Shown here: one piece after another, positions 1 to 8,897 of the stretch
How the letters are laid out: each line of letters begins with the position of its first letter
How positions within the stretch are numbered: position 1 is the stretch's first letter
Assembly (NCBI GenBank): GCA_021773645.1
Contig: JAJFJU010000012.1
Span: 310,001-374,000 of the forward strand
Source of the DNA: Gammaproteobacteria bacterium
Lineage (GTDB): Bacteria > Pseudomonadota > Gammaproteobacteria > HK1
Direction: 5' to 3'
DNA length: 64,000 bases
Notes under the pieces: generated by a model
What the model was told of the DNA's origin: nothing
Databases searched by the model: none
The model's input: the letters and a program-made list of their open reading frames with translations, nothing else
Translations under genes and position numbers: made by a program

Positions 1-2735
1 CCACCTTGCCTCCAGGTGCAGTGAAACAGGCTGAGGCAAAGCCCGGTGCGGCGCGAAACATCAAGAAAGTGGTTTCCGTTTGCACCCACTGTTCCGTTGG
101 CTGCGGCATTGTCGGTGAGGTAGATAACGGCGTGTGGGTGGGTCAGGAGCCTGATTTCGACAACCCCTTTAACCTTGGCTCCCATTGCGCCAAGGGTGCC
201 AGTGTTCGCGAACATGCCATCGGTGAACGCCGCCTCAGGTATCCGATGAAGTTGGTGGGTGGCAAGTGGAAGCGGGTCAAATGGGCTACGGCGATCAACG
301 AGATCGGTGACAAAATGCTTGAGATCCGTAAGAGTTCCGGCCCGGATTCGGTATATTGGCTGGGCTCTGCCAAGTTCAGCAATGAGCAGTCCTATCTGTT
401 CCGTAAATTTGCCGCGTTCTGGGGTACCAACAACGTCGATCACCAGGCGCGTATCTGCCATTCGACCACCGTTGCCGGCGTTGCCAACACCTGGGGCTAC
501 GGCGCGATGACCAATTCCTTCAACGATATCCACAACTCCCAGGCCATCCTTTTGATTGGCTCCAATCCGGCCGAGGCGCATCCGGTGGCAGTGCAGCACA
601 TCCTCAAGGCCAAAGAGGAGAATAATGCGCCGCTGATCGTTTGCGACCCGCGTTTTACGCGTACCGCAGCTCATGCCGATGAATATGTGCGTCTGCGTCC
701 TGGCACCGATGTGGCGCTGGTCTGGGGCATCCTCTGGCATGTCTTTGAAAATGGCTGGGAGGACAAGGAGTTTATCCGCCAGCGCGTCTACGGGATGGGT
801 GAGATTAAGGCCGAGGTCAAGAAATGGAACCCGGAGGAGACTGAACGGGTTACTGGAATTCCCGGTGGGCAACTCAAACGTGTCGCTCGACTCATGGCGA
901 ATAACCGGCCAGGCACAGTGGTGTGGTGCATGGGTGGGACCCAGCACACCAACGGCAACAACAACACTCGCGCTTACTGTATTCTGCAGTTGGCTTTGGG
1001 GAATATGGGGCGTGCCGGCGGTGGAACCAACATCTTCCGTGGCCACGATAACGTCCAGGGGGCGACAGATTTCTGCATCCTGTCCCATAGCCTGCCCGGC
1101 TATTACGGTCTAAAAACCGGGTCATGGAAGCACTGGGCCCGTGTCTGGGATGTGAAACACAGTTACCTCAAGGGACGCTTCGCCTCGCAGAAGATTATGG
1201 AATACAAAGGTATTCCGGTATCCCGCTGGTTCGATGGTGTGCTCACGCCCAAGGAGAAGATGGACCATCAGCCCGATAACGTCCGTGCCATGGTGTTCTG
1301 GGGCCATGCACCTAACTCTCAGACCCGTCTGCCGGATATGAAAAAGGCGATGGAAAAGCTGGACCTCATGGTGATCGTCGATCCCTATCCAACCATGGCT
1401 GCGGTCATGAGTGACCGCAAGGATGGGGTCTACCTGTTACCGGCGGCGACGCAGTTTGAAACCTACGGTTCAGTAACGGCATCCAACCGCTCGCTGCAGT
1501 GGCGTGAGAAGGTCATTGAGCCGATGTTCGAATGCAAGCCTGATCACACCATCATGAGCTTGTTCGCCAGTAAACTTGGTTTTTCCAAGGAGCTCTTCAA
1601 AAACATCGAGGTGGTGGATGAGGAACCGCTGATCGAGGACATCACCCGTGAATTCAATAAGGGCATGTGGACCATCGGTTATACCGGGCAGTCGCCCGAA
1701 CGCTTACGCAAACACATGCAAAATCGGCACACTTTCGACAGGACTACGTTGGTGGCCAATGGCGGCCCCTGTGATGGTGAATATTTTGGTCTGCCGTGGC
1801 CCTGCTGGGGGACCGCCGAGTTCGCCCATCCAGGTACACCGATCCTTTACGACACATCAAAGCCGGTGGCTGAAGGTGGGCTTAATTTCCGTGCCCGTTT
1901 CGGTATCGAGCGTAACGGCGTGAACCTGCTCTCCGAGGGCTCCTATCCAGTTGGCAATGAACTCAAGGATGGTCATCCCGAGTTCTCTATGGCCATGCTC
2001 AAGAAGCTCGGCTGGGACAAGGATCTGACTACCGGTGAAAAGGCCATCATGGCCAAGGGCGTTGGCGCTAAGAGCAATTGGAAGACGGACCTTTCGGGTG
2101 GCATCCAGCGGGTCGCCATCAAGCATGGTGCCGCTCCCTTCGGTAACGCCAAGGCGCGCTCCGTGGTGTGGACCTTCCCGGATCCGGTACCGCTGCATCG
2201 CGAGCCTTTATATACGCCAAGGCGCGATTTGCTGCCAAAATATGAGACTTATACGGATCGTCAGGCTTATCGATTGCCCACTATGTACAAGTCGATCCAG
2301 GATAAGGATTTTTCCAAAGACTTCCCAATCGTCCTTACCATGGGCAGGCTAGTGGAATATGAGGGTGGTGGCGGAGAGAGTCGCTCTAACCCGTGGTTGG
2401 CTGAATTGCAGCAAGAGATGTTTTGCGAACTGAATCCTCGCGATGCCAACAACCTGGGTATCCGTGATGGCAAGGATATCTGGGTGAAGAGCCCGGAGGG
2501 CGGCAAGGTCCGGGTTAAGGCGATGCTTACCAATCGTGTGGGCCCGGGGGTTGCCTTCATGCCGTTCCACTTTGGCGGCCATTGGGAGGGCAAGAGTCAA
2601 AGGCACAAGTATCCAGAGGGTGCTGATCCCTATGTGCTCGGTGAAGCTTCCAATGTCTGCGGGACCTACGGATACGATTCGGTCACCCAGATGCAGGAAA
2701 CGAAGGCCACCCTGTGTCGAATCGAGAGAGCATAA
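1..2735 (+). CDS. fdhA: Formate dehydrogenase catalytic (alpha) subunit, 5' end cut by window
   Basis: Catalytic Mo/W-bis-MGD subunit that oxidises formate to CO2 and passes electrons to the FdhB clusters. About 910 codons are visible, and the frame stays open to base 1, so the true start and the expected twin-arginine signal lie outside. The N-terminal [4Fe-4S] ligands are CTHC-x3-C near residues 26-33 of the visible part and C61. The metal-binding position is a Cys in ARICHS (codon TGC at 456-458), so this is a Cys enzyme, not a Sec enzyme. The usual molybdopterin oxidoreductase core follows, then the C-terminal dinucleotide-binding domain (about residues 765-905). It is followed 11 bases later by fdhB with an AAGGAG ribosome site between them. 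The neighbouring tungstate importer suggests a W enzyme, but the sequence alone cannot tell W from Mo. Confidence 0.95.
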   Translation, partial: TLPPGAVKQAEAKPGAARNIKKVVSVCTHCSVGCGIVGEVDNGVWVGQEPDFDNPFNLGSHCAKGASVREHAIGERRLRYPMKLVGGKWKRVKWATAINEIGDKMLEIRKSSGPDSVYWLGSAKFSNEQSYLFRKFAAFWGTNNVDHQARICHSTTVAGVANTWGYGAMTNSFNDIHNSQAILLIGSNPAEAHPVAVQHILKAKEENNAPLIVCDPRFTRTAAHADEYVRLRPGTDVALVWGILWHVFENGWEDKEFIRQRVYGMGEIKAEVKKWNPEETERVTGIPGGQLKRVARLMANNRPGTVVWCMGGTQHTNGNNNTRAYCILQLALGNMGRAGGGTNIFRGHDNVQGATDFCILSHSLPGYYGLKTGSWKHWARVWDVKHSYLKGRFASQKIMEYKGIPVSRWFDGVLTPKEKMDHQPDNVRAMVFWGHAPNSQTRLPDMKKAMEKLDLMVIVDPYPTMAAVMSDRKDGVYLLPAATQFETYGSVTASNRSLQWREKVIEPMFECKPDHTIMSLFASKLGFSKELFKNIEVVDEEPLIEDITREFNKGMWTIGYTGQSPERLRKHMQNRHTFDRTTLVANGGPCDGEYFGLPWPCWGTAEFAHPGTPILYDTSKPVAEGGLNFRARFGIERNGVNLLSEGSYPVGNELKDGHPEFSMAMLKKLGWDKDLTTGEKAIMAKGVGAKSNWKTDLSGGIQRVAIKHGAAPFGNAKARSVVWTFPDPVPLHREPLYTPRRDLLPKYETYTDRQAYRLPTMYKSIQDKDFSKDFPIVLTMGRLVEYEGGGGESRSNPWLAELQQEMFCELNPRDANNLGIRDGKDIWVKSPEGGKVRVKAMLTNRVGPGVAFMPFHFGGHWEGKSQRHKYPEGADPYVLGEASNVCGTYGYDSVTQMQETKATLCRIERA

Positions 2736-2746
2736 GGAGTTAGATC

Positions 2747-3343
2747 ATGGCGCGAATGAAATTTCTCTGTGATGCTGAGCGGTGTATCGAGTGTAATGGT
2801 TGTGTCACCGCGTGTAAGAACGAGAACGTTGTTCCCTGGGGTATTAATCGCCGCCGGGTAGTGACGATCAACGATGGTAAACCCGGCGAGAGATCGATAT
2901 CAGTGGCTTGCATGCACTGCTCGGACGCCCCGTGTATGGCGGTTTGCCCAGTTGATTGCATTTACCAGACCGATGACGGTGTAGTGCTGCACTCGAAGGA
3001 TCTCTGCATTGGTTGCGGATATTGCTTCTACGCCTGTCCTTTCGGTGCCCCGCAGTTCCCGCAAGCGGGCAATTACGGCAGCCGGGGCAAGATGGACAAA
3101 TGTACCTTCTGTAACGGCGGACCAGAGGAGGATCACTCGTCAGCCGAATTTCAGAAGTACGGACGCAACCGTCTTGCTGAGGGCAAACTCCCGTTATGTG
3201 CTGAGATGTGTTCAACCAAGGCGCTATTGGCAGGAGACGGCAATGAGGTGGCGAACATCTACCGAGAACGGGTGGTTGCTCGTGGCTTCGGATCCGGGGC
3301 TTGGGGTTGGGGTACGGCTTATCAGCGCAAATCACCCTCCTGA
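2747..3343 (+). CDS. fdhB: Formate dehydrogenase iron-sulfur (beta) subunit
   Basis: Electron-transfer subunit of 198 residues that links FdhA to the membrane cytochrome b. It shows four Cys clusters typical of four [4Fe-4S] centres: CIECNGC near residue 15, CMHCSDAPCMAVC near residue 50, CIGCGYCFYAC near residue 87, and CTFC with a late CAEMC pair near residues 120-150. No membrane anchor is visible at the C terminus, unlike FdnH, so it probably docks on FdhA and the cytochrome without its own helix. The ATG has a strong AAGGAG site nine bases upstream. It is clearly in an operon with fdhA and fdhC. Confidence 0.95.
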   Translation: MARMKFLCDAERCIECNGCVTACKNENVVPWGINRRRVVTINDGKPGERSISVACMHCSDAPCMAVCPVDCIYQTDDGVVLHSKDLCIGCGYCFYACPFGAPQFPQAGNYGSRGKMDKCTFCNGGPEEDHSSAEFQKYGRNRLAEGKLPLCAEMCSTKALLAGDGNEVANIYRERVVARGFGSGAWGWGTAYQRKSPS

Positions 3344-3360
3344 GGCTGCGTCTGGCAAAG

Positions 3361-3382
3361 CCGGCACCAGAAGCGGTGCCGG
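3361..3382 (+). other. Intergenic hairpin between fdhB and fdhC
   Basis: CCGGCACC and GGTGCCGG form a perfect 8-bp stem with a 6-base loop in the 72-base gap. There is no T-tract, so it is more likely an mRNA-stabilising or processing hairpin than a terminator. Confidence 0.4.
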
Positions 3383-3415
3383 TGTAACGGCTGAGCTTCC
3401 CTAAGGAGACGCGGT

Positions 3416-4414
3416 ATGAATTGGTTATCCCTCCGTCACGCGTTAAGTTGCATGAGTGTTGCCTTACTGATGCTCTGTGCAACGGGCATTATCTTGTTGG
3501 GTTCTGTCTCTTTCGATTCCCCGGTTATGGCACAGACTCAGGGCGAGGTGCCGGGCAGCGCGCTGGGTAGCACCAACGACCCCGAATTCTGGCGACAGGT
3601 GCGCCGTGGTGCCTCTGGGACCGTGAGTATTCCCGACAAAAAGGCAGGCGTGTTGGTGCAGTCGGGTGGTGACGAGTGGCGGGTCACGCGCAATGGCTTG
3701 ATCTCCAGATACGGAGCTTGGGCTCTGGCGGCAATTTTCGTGATCCTGGTTATTTTTTATTTCGTCCGCGGTCGGATCAAGATTGATAAGGGATTTTCTG
3801 GCCGCCTTGTACGCCGCTTCAGCAATATTGAGGTCAGTACTCACTGGCTAACGGCATTTTCTTTTATCATCCTGGCCATTACCGGTCTGAATCTTCTTTA
3901 TGGCCGGTACGTGCTTCTACCCGTCATCGGTCCAGAAATCTTCGCATTGCTCACCAGTTGGGGAAAATCCGCCCATAATTACATCGCCTTTGCATTCATA
4001 CTGGGCATACTGACGGAGGTCGTTCTATGGCTGAAGGACAACCTGCCAGACCGCTACGATGCCGAGTGGCTTGCCCAGGGTGGCGGCCTATTCAAGAAGG
4101 GTGTGCATCCTCCGGCGGGTAAATTCAACACCGGTCAAAAAGCAATCTTCTGGATAGTCCTCATTGGCAGTGGTTTTAGTGTTTTATCAGGCGTGAACCT
4201 GTTGTTTCCCTTCTACTTGCTGGATCTGCAGCAAATGCAGTTGATGCTGGTGTTCCATTCCATCTCGGGGCTGTCCCTGACCTTCGTGATTATTGCCCAT
4301 ATCTATATTGGGACGATTGGCATGGAAGGTGCGTTAGATGCTGTGCGCACGGGATACGTCGACGAAAACTGGATGCTCCAACACCACAGTGCTTATGTCC
4401 CTAAGGACAAGTAA
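3416..4414 (+). CDS. fdhC: Formate dehydrogenase cytochrome b (gamma) subunit
   Basis: Membrane di-heme cytochrome b that anchors the dehydrogenase and reduces quinone; 332 residues. A signal-like hydrophobic segment (about residues 10-38) and a soluble stretch precede the core, which begins near residue 98. Four further hydrophobic helices follow, with candidate heme His residues in THWLTAF (about residue 142), SAHNYIAFAF (about 184), and VFHSISG and IIAHIYIG (about 280-300). The long N-terminal extension is usual for this proteobacterial type and absent from E. coli FdnI. The ATG lies eight bases after AAGGAGA. It ends the operon; the next genes face the other way. Confidence 0.93.
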   Translation: MNWLSLRHALSCMSVALLMLCATGIILLGSVSFDSPVMAQTQGEVPGSALGSTNDPEFWRQVRRGASGTVSIPDKKAGVLVQSGGDEWRVTRNGLISRYGAWALAAIFVILVIFYFVRGRIKIDKGFSGRLVRRFSNIEVSTHWLTAFSFIILAITGLNLLYGRYVLLPVIGPEIFALLTSWGKSAHNYIAFAFILGILTEVVLWLKDNLPDRYDAEWLAQGGGLFKKGVHPPAGKFNTGQKAIFWIVLIGSGFSVLSGVNLLFPFYLLDLQQMQLMLVFHSISGLSLTFVIIAHIYIGTIGMEGALDAVRTGYVDENWMLQHHSAYVPKDK

Positions 4415-4440
4415 GGCGCAGTTCAGTCCAAAAGATATTT

Positions 4441-4563
4441 TTATAAACGAGTATTTTCTGAGGCGTATAGCTCAGAGCTTGTGGTGCCGACGTTATTCAA
4501 AACGATGCCAGCGGCAATGGCAATGAAGATGGCGGTGGAAATGCCTAGCAGTATGAGTTTCAT
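4441..4563 (-). CDS. Small single-span membrane protein of the formate dehydrogenase cluster
   Basis: A 40-codon frame read leftwards, starting at the ATG at 4563 and ending with TAA. The product starts MKLILLGISTAIFIAIAAG and then IVLNNVG, a clear hydrophobic helix (about residues 3-22), followed by a short polar tail with SSELYASENTR. An AGAGGT ribosome site lies seven bases before the start. It sits directly downstream of the DUF3306 gene and converges on fdhC. Very small membrane proteins of this shape are common beside DUF3305/DUF3306 formate dehydrogenase loci, so I think it is real. No function is known to me; a structural or assembly role is inference. Confidence 0.6.
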   Translation of the reverse strand: MKLILLGISTAIFIAIAAGIVLNNVGTTSSELYASENTRL

Positions 4564-4630
4564 GGTCGGGACCTCTGCCTGTGGTGAAGAGCCTGTTTAA
4601 GGGAAGCTGGACTTACTCAAGTGTAGTCGC

Positions 4631-5194
4631 TTAGGAAAGATTGTTTTTAGCGTCATCTTGCCTGAGCACAGTTTGAGATGGGTTCGGTTTGGTCGGATTA
4701 TCAATATCTGTTGTGGTCTCGTTGAGGGCGCTTTCTGGCGAGGGCTCGGCCGTATCTAACTGGTTTTCATCATCCGCCAGCATCGCTTCGCCTGGAGGCT
4801 CCTCTTCATCCGGAGAGGTGGAAACCTCAGCGTCCTGTAGTGGTTCCTGGGATTCAGATTTGTTGTGAACTTTACTTACGACCTCGGCTACCGCCGACAC
4901 GATTTTCCTGACAATACTAAAATCCTCATCGTAATCGTTGAGGCCATCAAGATTGGCAAGTTCAGGATCGCTTAACCACAGTTTTCTCAGAGCGGCGCGG
5001 GTTAGTTCTTCTGGCACTCCTTCGGCGAGGAAGGCTGTAAAGTCAGATTCCTTTCCTAATTCTTCCACGGGCGGTAGTGATTCAACCATGGCCCTGCGTG
5101 CTTCTTCATTTTCAAGCGAGCTGATCTCATCCGATGCTAGCGCTTCCTTTGGGATTCGCTGCTCTAAAGGGGATGAGGTGTCATCGCTAGCCAT
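4631..5194 (-). CDS. DUF3306 protein of the formate dehydrogenase locus
   Basis: Acidic soluble protein of 187 residues. The recognisable DUF3306 core lies at about residues 38-95: LPPVEEL, DFTAFL, GVPEELTRAALRKLW, and DLNGLNDYDEDF-like text (here NLDGLNDYDEDFS). The C-terminal half is a low-complexity Glu/Asp/Pro/Ser tail and probably disordered. The typical Arg/Lys-rich N-terminal start of the family is replaced by an acidic stretch. It lies six bases after the DUF3305 gene and is presumably co-transcribed with it. The family is known only by its constant association with periplasmic formate dehydrogenases; a maturation role is inference. Confidence 0.85.
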   Translation of the reverse strand: MASDDTSSPLEQRIPKEALASDEISSLENEEARRAMVESLPPVEELGKESDFTAFLAEGVPEELTRAALRKLWLSDPELANLDGLNDYDEDFSIVRKIVSAVAEVVSKVHNKSESQEPLQDAEVSTSPDEEEPPGEAMLADDENQLDTAEPSPESALNETTTDIDNPTKPNPSQTVLRQDDAKNNLS

Positions 5195-5200
5195 ATTTTT

Positions 5201-5707
5201 TTAGCCTCTTTTTCCATCGCGAAGGGGACGTTTTCCCTGTGAGGAAGTATGTTTCTTGCGTTTGCGTTTTACGAAAGGCACATCGACGTGATAGGCATCG
5301 ATGAAGGCTTGAACCCAGGCGATTACCGCATCCGGCATGGGTACGCCCTCGACAATCTCGTCACCACTTTCAACATACCCCTCGGCCTCGTAGGGGCAGG
5401 CTGTGATGAGGAATGGAACCATTTCCTGTTCGCCTTCTTCGTCGGGTCTCAGGATCACGAAGACGCTAGGTTGTGGTTGGGAAAGATTGACCCGGTAGCC
5501 ATCGGTTTCCTTTTCAAAAAGATCCAGTTCGAGGGTGTCCGCATGATAGTGAACCCAGTCTTTTCCCTGGCGAAGTTCTCGCCACTTTACAATGGGCGGC
5601 GCACCGACAATGACCGCAACGGGAAGCCAGCAATGATCTTGCCAAGGGTTATCGAGTTGGCGCCGTTCAATTACGACTCCGAGGGAGAGTGTCTCGGTGG
5701 CGGCCAT
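5201..5707 (-). CDS. DUF3305 protein of the formate dehydrogenase locus
   Basis: Soluble protein of 168 residues matching DUF3305: LGVVIERRQLDNPWQDH near the start, then LPVAVIVGAPP, a central HYHADTLELDLF, and a PSVFVILR strand followed by a VTACPYEAEGY-type segment (here LITACPYEAEGYVESGDE). The tail is strongly basic (KRKRKKH). It heads the leftward pair with the DUF3306 gene and is divergent from the polyferredoxin gene. DUF3305, DUF3306, this polyferredoxin type and the dehydrogenase form a recurrent set in proteobacteria. The biochemical role is not established; cofactor insertion or redox assembly of FdhA is a reasonable guess. Confidence 0.85.
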   Translation of the reverse strand: MAATETLSLGVVIERRQLDNPWQDHCWLPVAVIVGAPPIVKWRELRQGKDWVHYHADTLELDLFEKETDGYRVNLSQPQPSVFVILRPDEEGEQEMVPFLITACPYEAEGYVESGDEIVEGVPMPDAVIAWVQAFIDAYHVDVPFVKRKRKKHTSSQGKRPLRDGKRG

Positions 5708-5942
5708 TAGCTATCATCCTTGCACATAGCTTCGCGAGCCCAAACATTAGCGCAAGAGGGGTAGAAAATGCACTCAGTAATAGAAAACAATTTATTCTCC
5801 TACCATTATGGAATCGAGGAATTACAGGAGCCTGTTGGACTGAACGATATCTTTTTTCATTAGGTCCAAAGTTAATACGATCAGTACCCGGTAACATGCT
5901 GCTTTCCGTGTATATTATAGGCTCGATCGCAGAAATATACTT

Positions 5943-5957
5943 GCTCCTCAAAGGAGC
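5943..5957 (+). other. Short hairpin in the divergent DUF3305/polyferredoxin gap
   Basis: GCTCCT and AGGAGC form a 6-bp stem with a 3-base loop, 37 bases before the polyferredoxin start and in the 286-base divergent region. A TATATT about 80 bases before the start could be a -10 box, but I see no matching -35 or sigma-54 site. Whether the hairpin is an operator or an mRNA leader structure is unknown. Confidence 0.25.
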
Positions 5958-5993
5958 TTCCTGATTCGTTCCCCACATACTCTGGATACGACC

Positions 5994-8063
5994 ATGAAAC
6001 TAAACGGTAAGGAAATATTGGTCTGCAACTGCGAGGGCAGCATGCCTATCAATGGTAAGGCTTTGGCCAAGGCCTGCGAGGGCAAGTCATTATCGGTGCA
6101 TACTCACCTTTGCCGGGTCGAGTTGGGCGAGTTTCAGCGCATCGCCAAAAGGGGAAGTCCGCTGCTCGTCGCCTGTACTCAGGAGGCACCAATTTTTTTG
6201 GAAGCCCTTGAGGAAATCAAGGATGTTCCTGATATTCATTTCACCAATATTCGTGAGCGCGCGGGCTGGTCCCATGAGGGAGCCAAGGCAATGCCCAAGA
6301 TGGCGGCACTGTTGGCCGAGGCCGCGCTCGATATTCCCCAGGCTACATCGGTAGGCCTGGAGTCCGGGGGGGCGTTGTTGATCATTGGACGGGATGGTTC
6401 TGCCATTGATGCCGCGAAGCAGGTGGCCGGTCGGCTTCAGGTTAGCGTCTTGCTGACCGATGGTAGCGTGGCAGGACCAACAGATGTATTCCCACCCACC
6501 CTTATGGATGTGCCTGTATTCAAGGGCAACCCGGCTACCGCTGCCGGCCACCTGGGGGCCTTTACCCTGACCGTTGACGATTTCGCGCCGGCATCCCCCT
6601 CATCAAGGCAAACGCTGAAATTTGGCAAAGGAAAAAAAAGCGAATCCTATCAATGTGATCTGATTTTGGATTTGCGTAAGGAAGAGCCGCTGTTCTCAGC
6701 GCAGCGCGATGGTTATTGGAGCCCTGATCCTGGTAATCCTGCTTTGGTCCACAAAGCATTATTTGAACTGAGCGATATGGCGGGAACCTTTGAGAAGCCC
6801 CGTTACGTGAATTTTAAAGAGGACCTCTGCGCCCATTCACGCAATGGCGTGACCGGTTGTACCCGTTGCCTGGATGCGTGCCCGACGGGAGCCATTTTCC
6901 CCGATGGTGACCATGTATCCATCGACCCTTATATTTGTGCCGGCCATGGAAGTTGTGCCAGCGTCTGTCCGACGGGTGCGGCCAGCTACGCCTTACCATC
7001 TGCCGACGCTATGATTACCCGGCTCGCTACCTTACTGGGTACTTATTTGGCGGCGGGAGGAAAAGCACCAACCCTGCTTGTGAGCGATGCGGAGTTTGGC
7101 GAACCGCTGATCGCGGCGATGTCTCGGGCTGGGCATGGACTGCCCGCTAATATACTGCCGTTCACGGTAAACCAGACGACCCAGGTGGGGCTGGATTTCC
7201 TGCTCGGTGCTCTGGCTCATGGTGCCGGTCGGATTTTGCTGTTGCTTTCTCCCAAAGAAAGAAGCGAGACAGAAGGATTGGCTGCGCAAGTTAAGTTGGC
7301 AGAAACCATTCTTTGCGGTTTGGGCTATAGCGGCAATCGCGTGAGCCTTGTGGATGAGATGGACCCGGCTGCTCTGGAATCGCAGCTGTATGGTCTTAAG
7401 CCACTCACTATGCCCCATGGGCGCTTCCTACCCTTGGGCGGTAAGCGGGAGCTACTCGGGTTGGCGCTAAGCCATCTGCACCGTCATGCACCGAAGCCGG
7501 TGGACGTCCTCGCCCTGCCTGCGGGCGCGCCCTTCGGAAAGGTCGAGATCAAGACGGATGGCTGCACCCTTTGCCTGTCCTGCGTGGGTGTCTGCCCGCA
7601 GGGCGCGTTTAAAGACTCTCCCGAGCGGCCACGGCTGTTTTTTAACGAATACGCTTGTATTCAGTGCGGCTTGTGCAAGGTCTCCTGTCCTGAAAAGGTC
7701 ATTAGCCTGGTCCCGCAATTGGACTTCACGGTGAGTGCGGCCGATCGACGGTTAATCAAGGAAGAAGAGCCATTCCGATGTATCCGTTGTGGCAAGGATT
7801 TTGGGGTGCGCTCCACCATTGAGCGCATTACAGAAAAGCTCGCGACTCATTCGTCCTTTACCGACAAAGGGGCCTTGGATGTGATTCGCATGTGTGAAGA
7901 CTGTCGAGTTTTTGCCTTTATGGAAGTCGAGGACAATCCCATGGCCTCCAAGGAGAGACCACTTCCCCGTACCACGGATGATTATCTGAGTGAACGTGAG
8001 GAGCTGAGACAGCAGGCCATGGAAGACATCGCGGCTCAGCAACCGGAGCAAAAGGATTCCTGA
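5994..8063 (+). CDS. Large multi-[4Fe-4S] ferredoxin-like protein of the formate dehydrogenase locus
   Basis: Cytoplasmic-looking redox protein of 689 residues with no signal peptide or membrane helix. The N-terminal part holds scattered Cys (VCNCEG near residue 12, LCR near 40, ACTQE near 60), which may bind another cluster. Two ferredoxin modules follow: one at about residues 277-330 (CTRCLDACP and CAGHGSCASVCP) and one at about 520-570 (CTLCLSCVGVCP and CIQCGLCKVSCP). Two CxxC pairs come near the C terminus (CIRCGK, CEDC). Homologues regularly accompany DUF3305/DUF3306 and Fdh genes. It is presumed to deliver or receive electrons during dehydrogenase maturation or turnover, but this has not been shown. 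It converges on tupA with only 24 bases between. Confidence 0.88.
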   Translation: MKLNGKEILVCNCEGSMPINGKALAKACEGKSLSVHTHLCRVELGEFQRIAKRGSPLLVACTQEAPIFLEALEEIKDVPDIHFTNIRERAGWSHEGAKAMPKMAALLAEAALDIPQATSVGLESGGALLIIGRDGSAIDAAKQVAGRLQVSVLLTDGSVAGPTDVFPPTLMDVPVFKGNPATAAGHLGAFTLTVDDFAPASPSSRQTLKFGKGKKSESYQCDLILDLRKEEPLFSAQRDGYWSPDPGNPALVHKALFELSDMAGTFEKPRYVNFKEDLCAHSRNGVTGCTRCLDACPTGAIFPDGDHVSIDPYICAGHGSCASVCPTGAASYALPSADAMITRLATLLGTYLAAGGKAPTLLVSDAEFGEPLIAAMSRAGHGLPANILPFTVNQTTQVGLDFLLGALAHGAGRILLLLSPKERSETEGLAAQVKLAETILCGLGYSGNRVSLVDEMDPAALESQLYGLKPLTMPHGRFLPLGGKRELLGLALSHLHRHAPKPVDVLALPAGAPFGKVEIKTDGCTLCLSCVGVCPQGAFKDSPERPRLFFNEYACIQCGLCKVSCPEKVISLVPQLDFTVSAADRRLIKEEEPFRCIRCGKDFGVRSTIERITEKLATHSSFTDKGALDVIRMCEDCRVFAFMEVEDNPMASKERPLPRTTDDYLSEREELRQQAMEDIAAQQPEQKDS

Positions 8064-8087
8064 TGGCGGCCCAGGCTTCTGGCTAAT

Positions 8088-8897
8088 CTATTGGGCGCTT
8101 GGAAAGAATGCCTGTTCCCCGTTAATGGTGAACGAGGCGATGGCTGTCTGGCCCTCGGGTCCGGTCAACCAGTCGATAAACCGCTGGCCTAACTCTGTTT
8201 TGACGTGGGGGTGCTTGTTTTGACTTACCAGGATGACCCCGTAGGGATTGAGTAGTTTGGGGTCGCCCTTGCTGAGTATCACAAGATCGCCCCGGTTAGC
8301 GAAAGCGAGCCAGGTTCCGCGGTCACTGAGGGTGTAGGCGTTCATTACTGCCGCTGTATTCAGTGCTGCCCCCATGCTTGCACCGACCTCCTGGTACCAG
8401 GCACCCGATGCTTTGTTAGGATCTGTGCCGGCGGCTCGCCATAAGCTGAGTTCTTTCTTATGGGTGCCACTATCGTCGCCGCGTGAAACGAAGGGTGTTT
8501 CGGCGTTGGCTATGTTGGTGAGAGCTGCAGCGGCCCCATCCATGGCTGCGATATTGGCGGGGTCCTTTCTGGGACCAATAACGACAAAGTCGTTGTACAT
8601 GAGGTCGTGGCGCTGGACCCCGTAGCCCTTGGCTACGAAGGCCTCCTCTGAAGCACGATGATGGACTAGCAGCACATCGGCGTCTCCGTTGATAGCCAAG
8701 CGAATGGCCTGGCCCGTGCCGGCGGCAATTACCCGTACCCGGATGTGAGTTTTTTGCTCAAATATTGGCAAGATGTGGGCAAATAACCCAGAGTTTTCAG
8801 TGGAGGTGGTTGAGGCGACGATGATAAAAGGATCTTCCGCAGCGACGGGATTCGCTAGCGCTAGCATGAGTAGCAGAATCGAGGTCTTGGGTATCAT
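8088..8897 (-). CDS. tupA: Tungstate ABC transporter, periplasmic binding protein
   Basis: Oxyanion-binding protein of 269 residues with a signal peptide (about residues 1-20, cleavage near NPVAAED). The TupA hallmark VASTTSTENSGLF follows directly after it, with GTGQAIRLA and NGDADVLLVH in the first lobe and RGDDSGTHKKE in the second. These are the segments that wrap the anion in TupA/WtpA-type proteins. It is the last gene of a leftward operon with DUF2478, tupB and tupC, and shares one base with tupC. The location beside fdh suggests tungstate supply to that enzyme. Discrimination against molybdate cannot be read from sequence. Confidence 0.9.
   Translation of the reverse strand: MIPKTSILLLMLALANPVAAEDPFIIVASTTSTENSGLFAHILPIFEQKTHIRVRVIAAGTGQAIRLAINGDADVLLVHHRASEEAFVAKGYGVQRHDLMYNDFVVIGPRKDPANIAAMDGAAAALTNIANAETPFVSRGDDSGTHKKELSLWRAAGTDPNKASGAWYQEVGASMGAALNTAAVMNAYTLSDRGTWLAFANRGDLVILSKGDPKLLNPYGVILVSQNKHPHVKTELGQRFIDWLTGPEGQTAIASFTINGEQAFFPSAQ

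Noticed and set aside
5689-5964. Rightward frame in the DUF3305/polyferredoxin gap
   Set aside because: Starts inside the DUF3305 gene, has no ribosome site and no recognisable protein.
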